Positions 1 to 10,658 of a stretch of 64,000 bases of DNA are shown piece by piece. A program made the translations under genes and the position numbers. Source of the stretch: Aquiflexum balticum DSM 16537 (GTDB lineage: Bacteria > Bacteroidota > Bacteroidia > Cytophagales > Cyclobacteriaceae); assembly GCF_900176595.1 (NCBI RefSeq), contig NZ_LT838813.1, positions 1,550,001 to 1,614,000 of the forward strand. Direction: 5' to 3'. Positions within the stretch are counted from its first letter, which is position 1; every line of letters begins with the position of its first letter. Under the pieces are notes generated by a model, which was not told the origin of the DNA, did not search any database, and was given only the letters and a program-made list of their open reading frames with translations.

Positions 1-1
1 A

Positions 2-3000
2 AAAGACCTGCAAATCCCATTTACTGCCGTTGGCATCGCCACAAACATTGAAGGCTCAAAAGATTTAAATGCTTTTGTCTGCGGTCAAAATGAAGCCGGC
101 CTGGTCATCACTAATTATCGTCTTCCTTACTTTGATAATCCGGTACCGAAAGATTTGTACAGCGCCATTGAAAAGCAATTGGATTATTTTGTGGGGCATT
201 ATTCAAAAGAAGAAAAAGATTCCTTCTATGAGTATGTAATTGAACACACGGATGAATTCAGGCATTTGCCCGAGGATATCAAGCGCATGATATTCGATAG
301 CACCAACTATACCATTTCCATGGTCTCGGTTAAGAATGCAGTTTTTAATGTCAATGATTTTGAAGGGAAGGTTTTAGCTGAAAGTGAAATCGACATCATC
401 AAGCGATTTGCTAGAGTTTTTGACCAGGCTTATATCCGCTTCCTTGATCTCCAGAAAGCTGAAGCACAAGCGAGGGAAGCACAGATTGAAGCGGGATTGG
501 AACGGGTACGTTCCAAAAGTTTGGCGATGCATAAAACTGCTGAATTACAAAGTGTGATCCATACAGTTCATCAGGAGTTGCTTAATCTGAACATATCCAT
601 TTCCGGCGGATCTTTTATTGTCATCAACAGTGAAATTGATAATGAAATCCAATGTTGGGGTTCGGGCGGAACTGCTGACACTTCGGATAGGGTCCATATC
701 CCCCACTTTGAAAAACCATTCTATACTCATCTATTAAACGGGATAAAAAACGGTCCTAATTTTTTTACCGAGGAATACACCCAAGAAGAGAAAATAGAAT
801 TTTTCACCTTTTTATTTCACCACGAGCCTTGGTCAAAACTGAGTGCCAAAGAGAAAAAAAATACGCTATCAGCACCGGGCGGATATACCCGCTCTTGTGC
901 AGTAGCTAAGCATACAAGTATTTTTATAATCAACCACTTTGGAGAAAAATTTTCTGAAGCTGAAAATGCTATTCTCAAACGTTTCGGTAAAGTCTTTGAG
1001 CAATCTTACACCCGCTTTCTTGACCTCCAAAAAGCCGAAGCACAGGCAAGGGAAGCAGAAATTCAGTTGGCCTTGGAAAGGGTTCGTGCCCGTACAATGG
1101 CCATGCAAAAAAGCGACGAGTTGAGAGAAACTATCGGAATTATTTTCGAGCAATTGGTAAAACTAGGGTTCGATGTAAGACAATGCTCGGTCAGCCTCAT
1201 AGACCATGAAAAAAGAGAAATAGAGTCTTTCCAATCAGCAGAAGTACTGTCTGTTCTTCCTCAAAGTATCAAAACGCCATTTATCGAAGGCCCTTTATTT
1301 GATAAATTGGTAAAAGGAGGGATTTTTAATAAAAGTGGCTACACAGTAAACATTCTGGAAGGTGAAGATAAGGTAGCATTTGACGACTATATCTTTCAAT
1401 ACACTCCTTTTCAGTTTGCACCGGAAGAGGTGGCTGCCTTCATGCGAAGCGTCAAGAAGCTGATAATCTGTAGAGCACATATGAGCTTCGGTTTTGTTGA
1501 AATAGTGACCAATGACGAACCCATTTCATCAGAGGAAGCCGACATACTGCAGCGATTAAGTCAGGTATTTGAACAAACCTATATTCGTTTCCTTGATCTG
1601 CAAAAAGCAGAAGCACAGGCAAGGGAAGCTCAGATTGAGGCAGCTTTGGAAAGAGTGAGAAGTAGAAGTATGGCCATGCGCAAAAGTGAGGAACTGGCGG
1701 ATCTTTCCCTTGAGTTGGTAAAGCAAGTTCAGGCTTTAGGGGTTGCAACCTGGTTTTGTGCATTTAATATTTACATGGAAGACGGAAGTGGCTCTTTGGA
1801 ATGGGGCAGCAATGGCGAAGGCACGTTTCCAAGGTACGTTACTCCGCGGGAGGGAATATTTCTCCGCTATTACGAGGCTGGTCAGCAAGGTGAATCCTTA
1901 CTTGTAAATGAAATTGGAGCCAATGAATGCCCCGCTCACTATGATTATTTGTGCAGCTTACCAGGGGTCGGCGATCAGCTCCTTAAAATGAAAGAAGCTG
2001 GCATTCCCTTTCCAACGGCTCAAATTGATCATGTAGCCTATTTCAAATATGGTTATCTACTTTTCATAACCTATGAGCCCACGCCGGAATCCCATGATAT
2101 TTTCAAACGCTTTGCCAAAGTTTTCGAACAAACCTACACCCGCTTCCTCGATCTCCAAAAAGCAGAATCCCAGGCAAGGGAGGCTAAAGTCGAAGCCGCT
2201 CTCGAAAAAGTGCGCTCCCGAACAATGGGTATGCAGAGTAGTGATGAATTGCAGGAAGTCGCCAATATTATGTTTCTGGAAATCCAGACGCTGAATATCC
2301 CTGCCTGGAGCTGTGGCTATAATATTCTTTCAGCAGATAAAAAAGTTGCCACCAACTTCATGAGTAATGAGGGAACCATTCAAAAACCATTTGACCTCCC
2401 ATTGACCAAAGAGAATTCTTTACTTGAATTTTATCATTTTCTTCAAAGTGAAGAATCCTTTTTTACCCAAGAACTGGAGGGAAAAGCCCTTGAAAGCCAT
2501 TATAATTTCATGAAATCCCTCCCGGAATTAACGCCAGTATTTAACGGTCTCGAAGAAGCTGGAATTGCTTTACCAACCTACCAAATAAATCATCTCTGTA
2601 AGTTCACCCATGGATATCTCCTCTTTATCACTTATAAGCCAGTCCAGGATGCCCATGATATTTTCAAACGTTTTACCAAGGTCTTTGATCAAACCTACAC
2701 TCGTTTCCTAGATCTGCAAAAAGCGGAAAAACAAGCCAGAGAAGCCCAGATCGAAAATGCGCTGGAGAAAGTGCGCTCCCGGTCTTTGGCTATGCAGAGC
2801 CCTGATGAACTGATTGAGGTCGCGCAACTGCTTCGCGAAGAAATGGGCGCATTGGGCGTAGAGGAATTGGAGACCAGTTCCATCTACATACAGGATGAAA
2901 GCAGCGGATTGACCCAATGTTGGTTTACCATTAAGAATCCGGATAACCCTGGCAAAGCGATAACAGACCAGATGACTATTGATCTTCAGGATACCTGGGT

Positions 3001-4732
3001 GGGCCGAAAGATGGATGAATTTTACCGGTCCAAAGGAAAACAAACTTCCATCCTGATGCAGGGTGAGGGAAGGATAGAATGGATCCGCTATTGTGAAAAA
3101 AAATCCGACCTGTTTGGGACCAGTAATTTCTATGGAGAAACTATTCCTGATCGTACCTATCATTTGTACAAATTTTCCAATGGATACATCGGTGCCGCTG
3201 CCCCCGGAGAGATTTCCTCAGAAAGTTGGGAACTTTTAAAAAGAGCCACGACAGTATTTTCCTTTGCCTATACCCGTTTCAGGGATTTGCAAATGGCCCA
3301 AGCCAGCGCCCGAACCGCCATGCGACAGGCTTCTTTGGACCGTGTTCGCGCTGACATTTCATCCATGCGCAATGCTGATGACCTGGACAGAATCACGCCG
3401 CTGATTTTCAAAGAGCTGACAGTACTGGGTGTTCCATTTATCCGTTGTGGGGTTTTTATTATCCAGGAAAAACAAAAAATAGTCGAAGCCTACCTTTCCT
3501 CACCTGAAGGCAACTCTCTTGGCGTTTTACGGCTTCCCTACAAGGCCAGCGAACTCACCTATCAGACGGTGGAGGCCTGGCGAAAGGGAGAGGTGTATAA
3601 GCAGCATTGGAATAAGGAAGATTTTATCCAATGGATCAACCAACTGATGAAAGAGGATCAGATTCAGGATGGCAGTACTTATCAGGGTACCGCAGCACCT
3701 CCCGAATCTCTTGATTTGCATTTTGTCCCTTTTGCGCAGGGTATGCTTTATGTTGGTGCAGTCTGTCCCTTGGATGAAAAGGAATTGGAATTGGTACAGA
3801 CATTGGCCAAGGCCTTTTCTATTGCCTATGCCCGATTTGAGGATTTTGTCAAGCTCGAGCAGGCCAAAGCCGAAGTGGAATCCGCCATGAGCGAACTCAA
3901 AGCCACCCAATCCCAACTCGTCCAACAGGAAAAACTCGCCTCTCTCGGTCAGCTGACGGCAGGTATCGCCCACGAGATCAAGAATCCGCTGAATTTTGTC
4001 AATAATTTTTCGGAGGTGTCGATAGAGATGATTGAAGAAATACAAGAGGAAAGAAGCAAGAGCCAAGAAACAAGAGACGAGACCTTGGTGGATGAAATCC
4101 TGGAGGATATCAAGTCCAATCTGCAAAAAGTCCATCAACATGGTTCACGTGCCAATGGTATTGTGACTTCCATGCTGCAACATTCAAGAGGTGGATCAGG
4201 GAAGAAAGAACCTACTGACCTCAATGCCCTGATCAAGGAATATGTCAATCTCAGCTTTCATGGGATGAGAGCAGGAAAGAATCCGATCAATGTGGAGATT
4301 GTCTTGGATCTGGATCCTGATTTGGGCATGGTGTCCCTGATCAAGGAGGACTTCACGAGGGTGGTGATCAATTTGTGTAATAATGCATTTGATGCGATGC
4401 GGGAGAAAGTGTTGAAGACGGAAGACGGAAGACGGAAGACAGAAGATGGAGCAGTGGTTGATGGAAAGTATCTGCCAAAATTAAAGGTGACCACAATGCT
4501 TGAGAATGGTCGGGTTCGGTTATTACTTGAGGACAATGGACCGGGGATTCCGGATGAGATCAGGGACAAAATCCTGCAGCCGTTCTTCACCACCAAAAAA
4601 GGAACCGAGGGAACGGGTCTCGGGCTAAGCATTACTCATGATATAATAAAGGCCCATGGTGGGGAATTAAAAGTGGAAACCAAAATAGGTGAAGGCACCA
4701 CATTTATCATTGATTTAGAAAAAAAGGCATAG
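2..4732 (+). CDS. Soluble multi-GAF-like sensor histidine kinase, 5' truncated (HK1)
   Basis: The frame is open from the left edge, so the gene begins outside the window; the TTG at 155 that could be read as a start is internal. The visible part has about seven GAF-like sensor modules of 140-150 residues, the first incomplete. They are joined by near-identical helical linkers (RFLDLQKAEAQAREA... LERVRSRSMAM) near 415, 985, 1565, 2115, 2670 and 3255. A DHp helix follows with phospho-acceptor His at 3971-3973 (HEIKNPL), then a HATPase domain with N box (INLCNNAFDAM), G1 (DNGPGIP), F box (QPFFTTK) and G2 (GTGLGLS). No signal peptide, membrane segment or receiver domain is visible, so it should act in the cytoplasm. 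It ends 1 nt before the next kinase, which implies co-translation. The module fold is inferred from pattern; the ligand is unknown. Confidence 0.9.
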   Translation, partial: KDLQIPFTAVGIATNIEGSKDLNAFVCGQNEAGLVITNYRLPYFDNPVPKDLYSAIEKQLDYFVGHYSKEEKDSFYEYVIEHTDEFRHLPEDIKRMIFDSTNYTISMVSVKNAVFNVNDFEGKVLAESEIDIIKRFARVFDQAYIRFLDLQKAEAQAREAQIEAGLERVRSKSLAMHKTAELQSVIHTVHQELLNLNISISGGSFIVINSEIDNEIQCWGSGGTADTSDRVHIPHFEKPFYTHLLNGIKNGPNFFTEEYTQEEKIEFFTFLFHHEPWSKLSAKEKKNTLSAPGGYTRSCAVAKHTSIFIINHFGEKFSEAENAILKRFGKVFEQSYTRFLDLQKAEAQAREAEIQLALERVRARTMAMQKSDELRETIGIIFEQLVKLGFDVRQCSVSLIDHEKREIESFQSAEVLSVLPQSIKTPFIEGPLFDKLVKGGIFNKSGYTVNILEGEDKVAFDDYIFQYTPFQFAPEEVAAFMRSVKKLIICRAHMSFGFVEIVTNDEPISSEEADILQRLSQVFEQTYIRFLDLQKAEAQAREAQIEAALERVRSRSMAMRKSEELADLSLELVKQVQALGVATWFCAFNIYMEDGSGSLEWGSNGEGTFPRYVTPREGIFLRYYEAGQQGESLLVNEIGANECPAHYDYLCSLPGVGDQLLKMKEAGIPFPTAQIDHVAYFKYGYLLFITYEPTPESHDIFKRFAKVFEQTYTRFLDLQKAESQAREAKVEAALEKVRSRTMGMQSSDELQEVANIMFLEIQTLNIPAWSCGYNILSADKKVATNFMSNEGTIQKPFDLPLTKENSLLEFYHFLQSEESFFTQELEGKALESHYNFMKSLPELTPVFNGLEEAGIALPTYQINHLCKFTHGYLLFITYKPVQDAHDIFKRFTKVFDQTYTRFLDLQKAEKQAREAQIENALEKVRSRSLAMQSPDELIEVAQLLREEMGALGVEELETSSIYIQDESSGLTQCWFTIKNPDNPGKAITDQMTIDLQDTWVGRKMDEFYRSKGKQTSILMQGEGRIEWIRYCEKKSDLFGTSNFYGETIPDRTYHLYKFSNGYIGAAAPGEISSESWELLKRATTVFSFAYTRFRDLQMAQASARTAMRQASLDRVRADISSMRNADDLDRITPLIFKELTVLGVPFIRCGVFIIQEKQKIVEAYLSSPEGNSLGVLRLPYKASELTYQTVEAWRKGEVYKQHWNKEDFIQWINQLMKEDQIQDGSTYQGTAAPPESLDLHFVPFAQGMLYVGAVCPLDEKELELVQTLAKAFSIAYARFEDFVKLEQAKAEVESAMSELKATQSQLVQQEKLASLGQLTAGIAHEIKNPLNFVNNFSEVSIEMIEEIQEERSKSQETRDETLVDEILEDIKSNLQKVHQHGSRANGIVTSMLQHSRGGSGKKEPTDLNALIKEYVNLSFHGMRAGKNPINVEIVLDLDPDLGMVSLIKEDFTRVVINLCNNAFDAMREKVLKTEDGRRKTEDGAVVDGKYLPKLKVTTMLENGRVRLLLEDNGPGIPDEIRDKILQPFFTTKKGTEGTGLGLSITHDIIKAHGGELKVETKIGEGTTFIIDLEKKA
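4051..4078 (+). repeat. Heptanucleotide array in DHp loop of HK1
   Basis: Four contiguous 7-bp units (AAGAAGC, AAGAGCC, AAGAAAC, AAGAGAC) encode the charged loop between the two DHp helices. Confidence 0.75.
4414..4448 (+). repeat. Heptanucleotide array in HATPase loop of HK1
   Basis: Five contiguous copies of a 7-bp unit (GAAGACG, the last two with one change) encode TEDGRRKTEDG between the N-box helix and the next strand. Confidence 0.8.
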
Positions 4733-4733
4733 T

Positions 4734-7700
4734 ATGGATGCTAAGAAGAAAAAAAACCTGGAAGAGACCTATGAACGGATCCTAAATGTGGGCTTCTGTA
4801 TAGTTCCCTATGAAGATATATCGGATATCATAGGCCCCGACCCCATGGTATATGGCACTGCAAAAGATGAAAGGATACTATCCTTTGAAGGTGTCGAGGC
4901 TTTGTTCAAATCCCAGTACGAACAAATGGGAAACATGAAGCCTGCTTTTGAGCGCAAAAGAATTGCTTTGCGGATATCAAACAGTGGGAACAACGCTTGC
5001 ATCATAGAAGAACTTACGTTTACACTTTCTTCTGAAGAAGAAATTCATACCATCTTTATGCGGGCTACCTGTGTGATGGAATATCTGGACAATAAATGGA
5101 AACTCACCCATTGGCATACTTCAACACCTGTAGATACCGAAAATGATCCATGGCACATGGAGGAGTGGAAAAGGGAAAAAGAGAAGCTCCAGCAGCTAGT
5201 CGACCAGCAGACTGCGGCATTAAAGCAAAATAACCGGGAATTGCAGATCGAAGCGGCTTTGGAAAAAATCCGTTCCAGCTCTTTGGCAATGCAAAAAACC
5301 GATGACTTACGGGACGTAGTGAAGGTGCTGTTTGAGCAAATGCAAGGGCTAAGCGTGGACATGGGTTTTGCATCGGTAAGTATTTTTATTTTTGAAGATG
5401 GGTCCCGGAATATCAGGCAATGGCTGCCCCTGCCGGATGGGGTTTCTTCACTTAGTGTACCCTATTTTGACCACCCGATTTCTTCCGACCTTTTTGATGC
5501 AAAGGAAAGTGGGGAAGATTTTTTCACAAAGATTTATACGCTCGAAGAAAAGAACACCTGGCTAGCACATGGTTTTGAGCATACGGATTACAAAAACCTT
5601 CCTGTAGCATTTAAATCCTCTCTACTTCAAGCGCCCGGCTATGCCATCGCTATCACCTTGGCCAAAAATTCGGGAATATGCATTCCCAGTTTTGAAGGCA
5701 AACTTCCTTCGCCTGAGGATATTCAAATCATGAAACGGGTAGGTAAGGTCTTCGAGCAAGCCTATATCCGTTTCCTAGATCTCCAAAAAGCAGAAGCACA
5801 GGCAAAGGAAGCGCAGATAGAAGTGTCATTAGAGCGGGTACGATCAGCCTCAATGGCAATGCACAAAACTGATGAACTGGGAAAAGTGGTAGAAATGCTT
5901 TTTTTACAGTTCTCTGAATTGGACCTTGATTTTTATCAAGTATGGATCAACATTTTCCGCTTGGAAGAAGGAGTCTCCGATTGTTGGTTTTCTCCCGTAA
6001 AGGGAGTAATTAATGAAGCATACACCGCTCTAGTACCCCTTGAACCCTTTGAGAATCTATCAATAAAAACCTGGAAAGCTGGTGAAGAGTTTTCCTATTT
6101 ATCATGGAATGGCCTGGGGGAAGTGGATATAGTGATGAAGGAGTTGTCTGCGCTGACGAATCATCCAAGTTTTCATCAAATCCAGAAAAAGAAACGTATG
6201 AAACGCGTGGAAATTGTCGATTGTAACCATAAATATGGGGTGATAGCAATGGCAAAGAATGAGGATATTACAGATAATGACCGATCCATTCTTAAGCGTT
6301 TCGCAAATGTTTTTGAGCAATCCTACACCCGCTTCCTCGATCTTCAAAAAGCCGAATCGCAGGCAAGAGAAGCCAAAATAGAGTCGGCATTAGAAAGGGT
6401 AAGGTCCCGCAGTTTGGCCATGCATCATTCCTCAGAATTATCGGCTGTGGTAGATACATTGCTTAAGGAGTTCACGAATCTTGAATTCACTCTTACCTTC
6501 TGCATCATCAATTTGATTGATGAACAAGACTTGAGCAATACGGTGTGGGCAGCTAACCCCGAAAGCGGGAAAGACCCGGAATCCTATTACATGAAATTTG
6601 AAGATTATCCATTTCATCACGCCATGTGGGATGCCTGGAAAGCTCAGAAAAAGCGATTTGTTTATACCATAGAAGGAGAAGAGAAAAAAATCTATGATCA
6701 ATATCTTTATAATGATACTGAATTTCGACGTTTCCCAAAAAACGTCCAAGAAGCAAATAAAGCCCTCGAAAGGTATGTAGCCGGCTTTACATTCTTCAAG
6801 TATAGCGGACTACAAACAGTGAGTGTTAATCCTATATCTGAAGACGAGTTGGAAATCCTCGAACGCTTTGGTAGAGTCTTTGAGCAGGCCTATACCCGCT
6901 TTCTCGATCTGCAAAAAGCAGAGGCACAAGCCAGGGAAGCTGAAATCCAATTGGCGTTGGAAAGAGTGAGAGCTAAGACCATGGCCATGAAAACCCAGTC
7001 TGACCTCCTCGGTATCATAGAATTATTTGGCGAACAACTGAATGCTGTAGGTATAAGGTTTGATAACGTCACGTTTATCGAAGGACCCATCACAAAAAAA
7101 AGAGACTGGGATTTATGGAGCTATGCGCCGGAGGCAGAAAATACAACCGATAAAATTCTCATTCCTTATATAGAGACTCCGTATTTCACAAAAACAGCAA
7201 AAGCTGTAAAAGAGTACCAAAAGACCGGCCAGCCCATCCAAGTAAAAACATTCACAAAGAAAGAGAAGAATGAATTTCTCGACCACTATTGGAAGCATGC
7301 ACCAGCTGTGTCAGATGAATTTGTCAATTATGTTAATGCCACTCCAGGTTCAATAATAGTAGATGCTTTTTTGGAAGAGATAACTGTTTCTATGGTAAAA
7401 TGGAATACAGAACCATATACATATGAGGAACTTGAGAATTACGAACGCTTTGCAAAAGAGTTCAAGCAAACCTATATCCGCTTTCTTGATATCAAAAAAG
7501 CTGAAGCTCAAGCTAAAGAGGCAAAAATCGAGGTAGCCCTCGAAAAAGTACGCTCCCGAACCATGGGGATGCAAAAAGCCGAGGAGTTGGGAGAAGTCGC
7601 CACGGTTTTGTTTAAAGAGATGAATGCGCTGGTTGATAATCTTTGGACCTGCGGTTTTGTACTCTGCGAACCTAATCGCCAAGAAGATGAGTGGTGGCTG

Positions 7701-10658
7701 AGCTTAAATAATGGTTTGATCCAACCGTTCTTCCTCCCCAATATTGGGGACTTTGCCCATGAAAGCCTTTATGAAGGATGGAAAAAAGGCGAAAGCTACC
7801 GGACTGTAACCCTGCAAGACGAAGTGCTACAGGAACATTACGATTGGTTGATGAATATTCCAATCTCCAGGAAGATATTTGAGGAAATGGAAGGTTCAGG
7901 CATTCCGCGTCCAAACTGGCAGCGATTACATGCGGCCTACTTTAAGACCGGATATCTGGTGATTATTACTGAGGTGCCCTGTGAAGAGGAGGAAATATTC
8001 AAACGCTTTGCTCAGGTTTTTGATTTGACTTACACCCGCTTTTTAGACTTAAAAAAAGCCGAAGCACAGGCCCGGGAGGCACAGATTGAAGCGGCATTAG
8101 AGCGCGTTAGGTCTCGGACTATGGCCATGCACAGCAGTCAGGATGTGGATATGATAGTCACCACACTCTTTGATGAATTACTCAAACTTGGGGTAGATAA
8201 ATGGATCCGTTCAGGTATTGGGATCATGGACAAATCCAGGAGAATGGAAGTTTGGACTGCTTCTACCAACCCATCAGGACATACAGCCCTTGATAAGGGA
8301 TTTTTGGATATGGAAACACATCAATTACTGAAAGAAGTCCAGGAAGCATGGGAAACAAAAAAAACAACCAATTCCTATGAATTGATAGGTGATGATCTGA
8401 TCAATTACTTTAAGACGATCAATGATGCACCTGAATATTCTTTTCAGGTAGATTTTGAAAAACTACCCAACAAAATCATCCACTATGATTTCTTCTTTCC
8501 TGAAGGGGCTCTTTTTGCTTTTTCCCCAACTCCACTTTCTGAAGAAATTGGAAGAGTTTTTATGCGTTTCGCCTCTGTATTTGGTCAAACATACCGTCGA
8601 TACCTCGACCTGCAAAAAGCCGAAGCTCAGGCTAGAGAAGCGCAGATTGAAGCTGCATTGGAGCGAATCCGATCGAGAGCGATGGCCATGCAGCATTCTG
8701 AAGAGCTTCGTGATGTGGCGCTTGAGCTTCGAACGCAAATGGGCATTTTGGGCCAGAAAGATCTGGAAGTTTGTGCCATTCACTTGTACGAGGAACATAA
8801 GGATCATTTTGAATCATGGGCAGCCATGCATGTGCCAGGTAAAGAAGAAGGATTGTTACAGTTCCAGGCACTTTTCCCAAAATCAGGAAAGCTGATCATT
8901 GACGAAATGATGGAATGCTATGCCTCAGATCAAAATGAATATGTACTGGTAAATGAAGGTGAAAAGGGCAGGCAGTGGTTTGAACTGTTAAGGGAAAAGG
9001 CTCCGGAGGCATTTCAATACCTTATGGAGGCTATGCCCAATATGCCAGCACAGGAAATAAAAGCCTATTGGGGAATAGCTGATTTTTCCGGCGGCGCGCT
9101 GGTGATGGTAACCTATTTTTATCCGGACAAGGTTTCTCGGGATCTTTTGCGGAGAACAGCCAATGTATTCGCTCTTGCATACAAGCGATTCAAAGATTTG
9201 CGAATGGCCGAATCCAGTGCCCGGGCTGCCAGACGCCAAGCCTCTTTGGACCGCATTCGGGCAGATATTTCTTCTATGCGCAATGCGGAAGACTTAAATC
9301 GGATTACCCCACTTGTATTCAATGAACTCACTGCTTTGGGCATACCCTTTATTCGTTGTGGGGTATTTATTGTACATGAAAAAGAGAAAAACGTGGAAAT
9401 TTATCTTTCCACACCGGAAGGAAAGTCATTGGCAGTTATGACACTCCCTTTTTCTGCCAATGAAATGACCTCCAAGTCGGTGGAAGCCTGGAAAAAAGAG
9501 GAAGTCTATATCCAACATTGGAATCAAACAGATTTTACCAATTGGGGTAAATCCATGCAGGAACAGGGCTATGTCAAAGATCTGAAAACGTATCAAGGTA
9601 CCGAAAATGCACCTGAAAGCCTGCACCTGCACTTTGTTCCTTTTGGCCAAGGATTGCTCTATGTAGGGTCACCGGGAAATTTATCTGAGGAGCAGATTGA
9701 TCTGGTAAAAGCAATGGCCAAAGCTTTTTCCATCGCTTATGCCCGATACGAGGATTTTGTCAAGCTGGAGCAGGCCAAAGCCGAAGTGGAATCAGCCATG
9801 AGCGAACTCAAAGCCACCCAATCCCAACTCGTACAACAGGAAAAACTTGCTTCTCTTGGGCAACTCACGGCCGGCATCGCCCACGAGATCAAGAATCCGC
9901 TGAATTTTGTGAATAATTTTTCGGAGGTATCGATGGAGATGATTGAGGAGATAAAAGAAGAAAGAGCCAAGAGCCAAGAAACAAGAGACGAGACTTTGGT
10001 GGACGAGATCCTGGAAGATATACATTCCAACTTGGGAAAAATACATGAACATGGTTCGCGGGCAAATGGTATTGTGACTTCCATGCTACAGCATTCCCGT
10101 GGAGGATCAGGGAAAAAAGAACCCGCCGACTTAAATTCCCTGATCAAGGAATATGTAAATCTCAGCTTTCATGGCATGCGGGCGGGTAAAAATCCGATCG
10201 ATGTGGAAATCGCTTTGGATCTGGATCCCGAGGTAAAGGAAGTTTCTCTGATTAAAGAAGACTTTACAAGGGTGGTGATTAATCTTTGTAACAATGCTTT
10301 TGATGCGATGAAGGAGAAGGTATCAAAGACGGAAGACCTGCCTACCGGTCAGGCAGGCGGAAGACAGAACACAGAAGATGGGGAATCTGGTAATGTAAAG
10401 TACGATCCTAGATTGAAGGTGAGAACAAGGTTGGAAAATGGTCGGGTTCAAATAGCTTTTGAAGACAATGGACCTGGTATCCCAGAAGAGATCAAGGATA
10501 AAATCCTACAGCCTTTCTTCACCACCAAAAAGGGAACTGAGGGAACGGGATTGGGACTGAGTATTACGCATGATATTGTAAAGGCGCATGGGGGGGAACT
10601 GGAAATAGAAACAGCCATGGACAAAGGAACAAAGTTTATAATCAAACTAAACACATGA
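4734..10658 (+). CDS. Giant soluble histidine kinase with SnoaL-like N-terminus and eight GAF-like modules (HK2)
   Basis: This 1974-residue protein starts 1 nt after the stop of HK1. Residues 1-130 resemble the SnoaL/NTF2-like fold (ILNVGF..., then a KWKLTHWH strand). Eight GAF-like modules follow, separated by the same ~45-residue helical linkers as HK1 (near 5745, 6300, 6865, 7445, 8010, 8570, 9160 and 9720). The C-terminal DHp has its His at 9882-9884 (residue 1717), and the HATPase carries DNGPGIP and GTGLGLS. No membrane segment is visible. A 21-bp palindrome (10337-10357) is inserted in the loop after the N box and adds the peptide LPTGQAG. The stop overlaps the start of the first FIST gene (ATGA), so sensor and FIST proteins are probably one operon. 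The core is nearly identical to HK1 and HK3. Confidence 0.92.
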   Translation: MDAKKKKNLEETYERILNVGFCIVPYEDISDIIGPDPMVYGTAKDERILSFEGVEALFKSQYEQMGNMKPAFERKRIALRISNSGNNACIIEELTFTLSSEEEIHTIFMRATCVMEYLDNKWKLTHWHTSTPVDTENDPWHMEEWKREKEKLQQLVDQQTAALKQNNRELQIEAALEKIRSSSLAMQKTDDLRDVVKVLFEQMQGLSVDMGFASVSIFIFEDGSRNIRQWLPLPDGVSSLSVPYFDHPISSDLFDAKESGEDFFTKIYTLEEKNTWLAHGFEHTDYKNLPVAFKSSLLQAPGYAIAITLAKNSGICIPSFEGKLPSPEDIQIMKRVGKVFEQAYIRFLDLQKAEAQAKEAQIEVSLERVRSASMAMHKTDELGKVVEMLFLQFSELDLDFYQVWINIFRLEEGVSDCWFSPVKGVINEAYTALVPLEPFENLSIKTWKAGEEFSYLSWNGLGEVDIVMKELSALTNHPSFHQIQKKKRMKRVEIVDCNHKYGVIAMAKNEDITDNDRSILKRFANVFEQSYTRFLDLQKAESQAREAKIESALERVRSRSLAMHHSSELSAVVDTLLKEFTNLEFTLTFCIINLIDEQDLSNTVWAANPESGKDPESYYMKFEDYPFHHAMWDAWKAQKKRFVYTIEGEEKKIYDQYLYNDTEFRRFPKNVQEANKALERYVAGFTFFKYSGLQTVSVNPISEDELEILERFGRVFEQAYTRFLDLQKAEAQAREAEIQLALERVRAKTMAMKTQSDLLGIIELFGEQLNAVGIRFDNVTFIEGPITKKRDWDLWSYAPEAENTTDKILIPYIETPYFTKTAKAVKEYQKTGQPIQVKTFTKKEKNEFLDHYWKHAPAVSDEFVNYVNATPGSIIVDAFLEEITVSMVKWNTEPYTYEELENYERFAKEFKQTYIRFLDIKKAEAQAKEAKIEVALEKVRSRTMGMQKAEELGEVATVLFKEMNALVDNLWTCGFVLCEPNRQEDEWWLSLNNGLIQPFFLPNIGDFAHESLYEGWKKGESYRTVTLQDEVLQEHYDWLMNIPISRKIFEEMEGSGIPRPNWQRLHAAYFKTGYLVIITEVPCEEEEIFKRFAQVFDLTYTRFLDLKKAEAQAREAQIEAALERVRSRTMAMHSSQDVDMIVTTLFDELLKLGVDKWIRSGIGIMDKSRRMEVWTASTNPSGHTALDKGFLDMETHQLLKEVQEAWETKKTTNSYELIGDDLINYFKTINDAPEYSFQVDFEKLPNKIIHYDFFFPEGALFAFSPTPLSEEIGRVFMRFASVFGQTYRRYLDLQKAEAQAREAQIEAALERIRSRAMAMQHSEELRDVALELRTQMGILGQKDLEVCAIHLYEEHKDHFESWAAMHVPGKEEGLLQFQALFPKSGKLIIDEMMECYASDQNEYVLVNEGEKGRQWFELLREKAPEAFQYLMEAMPNMPAQEIKAYWGIADFSGGALVMVTYFYPDKVSRDLLRRTANVFALAYKRFKDLRMAESSARAARRQASLDRIRADISSMRNAEDLNRITPLVFNELTALGIPFIRCGVFIVHEKEKNVEIYLSTPEGKSLAVMTLPFSANEMTSKSVEAWKKEEVYIQHWNQTDFTNWGKSMQEQGYVKDLKTYQGTENAPESLHLHFVPFGQGLLYVGSPGNLSEEQIDLVKAMAKAFSIAYARYEDFVKLEQAKAEVESAMSELKATQSQLVQQEKLASLGQLTAGIAHEIKNPLNFVNNFSEVSMEMIEEIKEERAKSQETRDETLVDEILEDIHSNLGKIHEHGSRANGIVTSMLQHSRGGSGKKEPADLNSLIKEYVNLSFHGMRAGKNPIDVEIALDLDPEVKEVSLIKEDFTRVVINLCNNAFDAMKEKVSKTEDLPTGQAGGRQNTEDGESGNVKYDPRLKVRTRLENGRVQIAFEDNGPGIPEEIKDKILQPFFTTKKGTEGTGLGLSITHDIVKAHGGELEIETAMDKGTKFIIKLNT
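9962..9989 (+). repeat. Heptanucleotide array in DHp loop of HK2
   Basis: Four contiguous units: AAGAGCC twice, AAGAAAC, AAGAGAC. They occupy the same loop as the array in HK1. Confidence 0.75.
10337..10357 (+). repeat. 21-bp palindromic element inside HK2
   Basis: Arms CCTGCCT and AGGCAGG around a 7-nt loop. It is read in frame as LPTGQAG and lies inside an AAGACGG-type heptamer tract, which it interrupts. The same arm sequence recurs at 21881, 30030 and, with one mismatch, 42466. Confidence 0.8.

Noticed and set aside
155-157. TTG at 155 as the start of the first kinase
   Set aside because: The same frame is open back to base 2 and encodes GAF-like sequence, so the gene is truncated by the window edge.
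3527-4141. Long minus-strand ORFs opposite kinase cores (also at 14420, 20967, 38030)
   Set aside because: They recur opposite the same conserved core in each paralogue, show no family of their own, and follow the codon structure of the sense gene.
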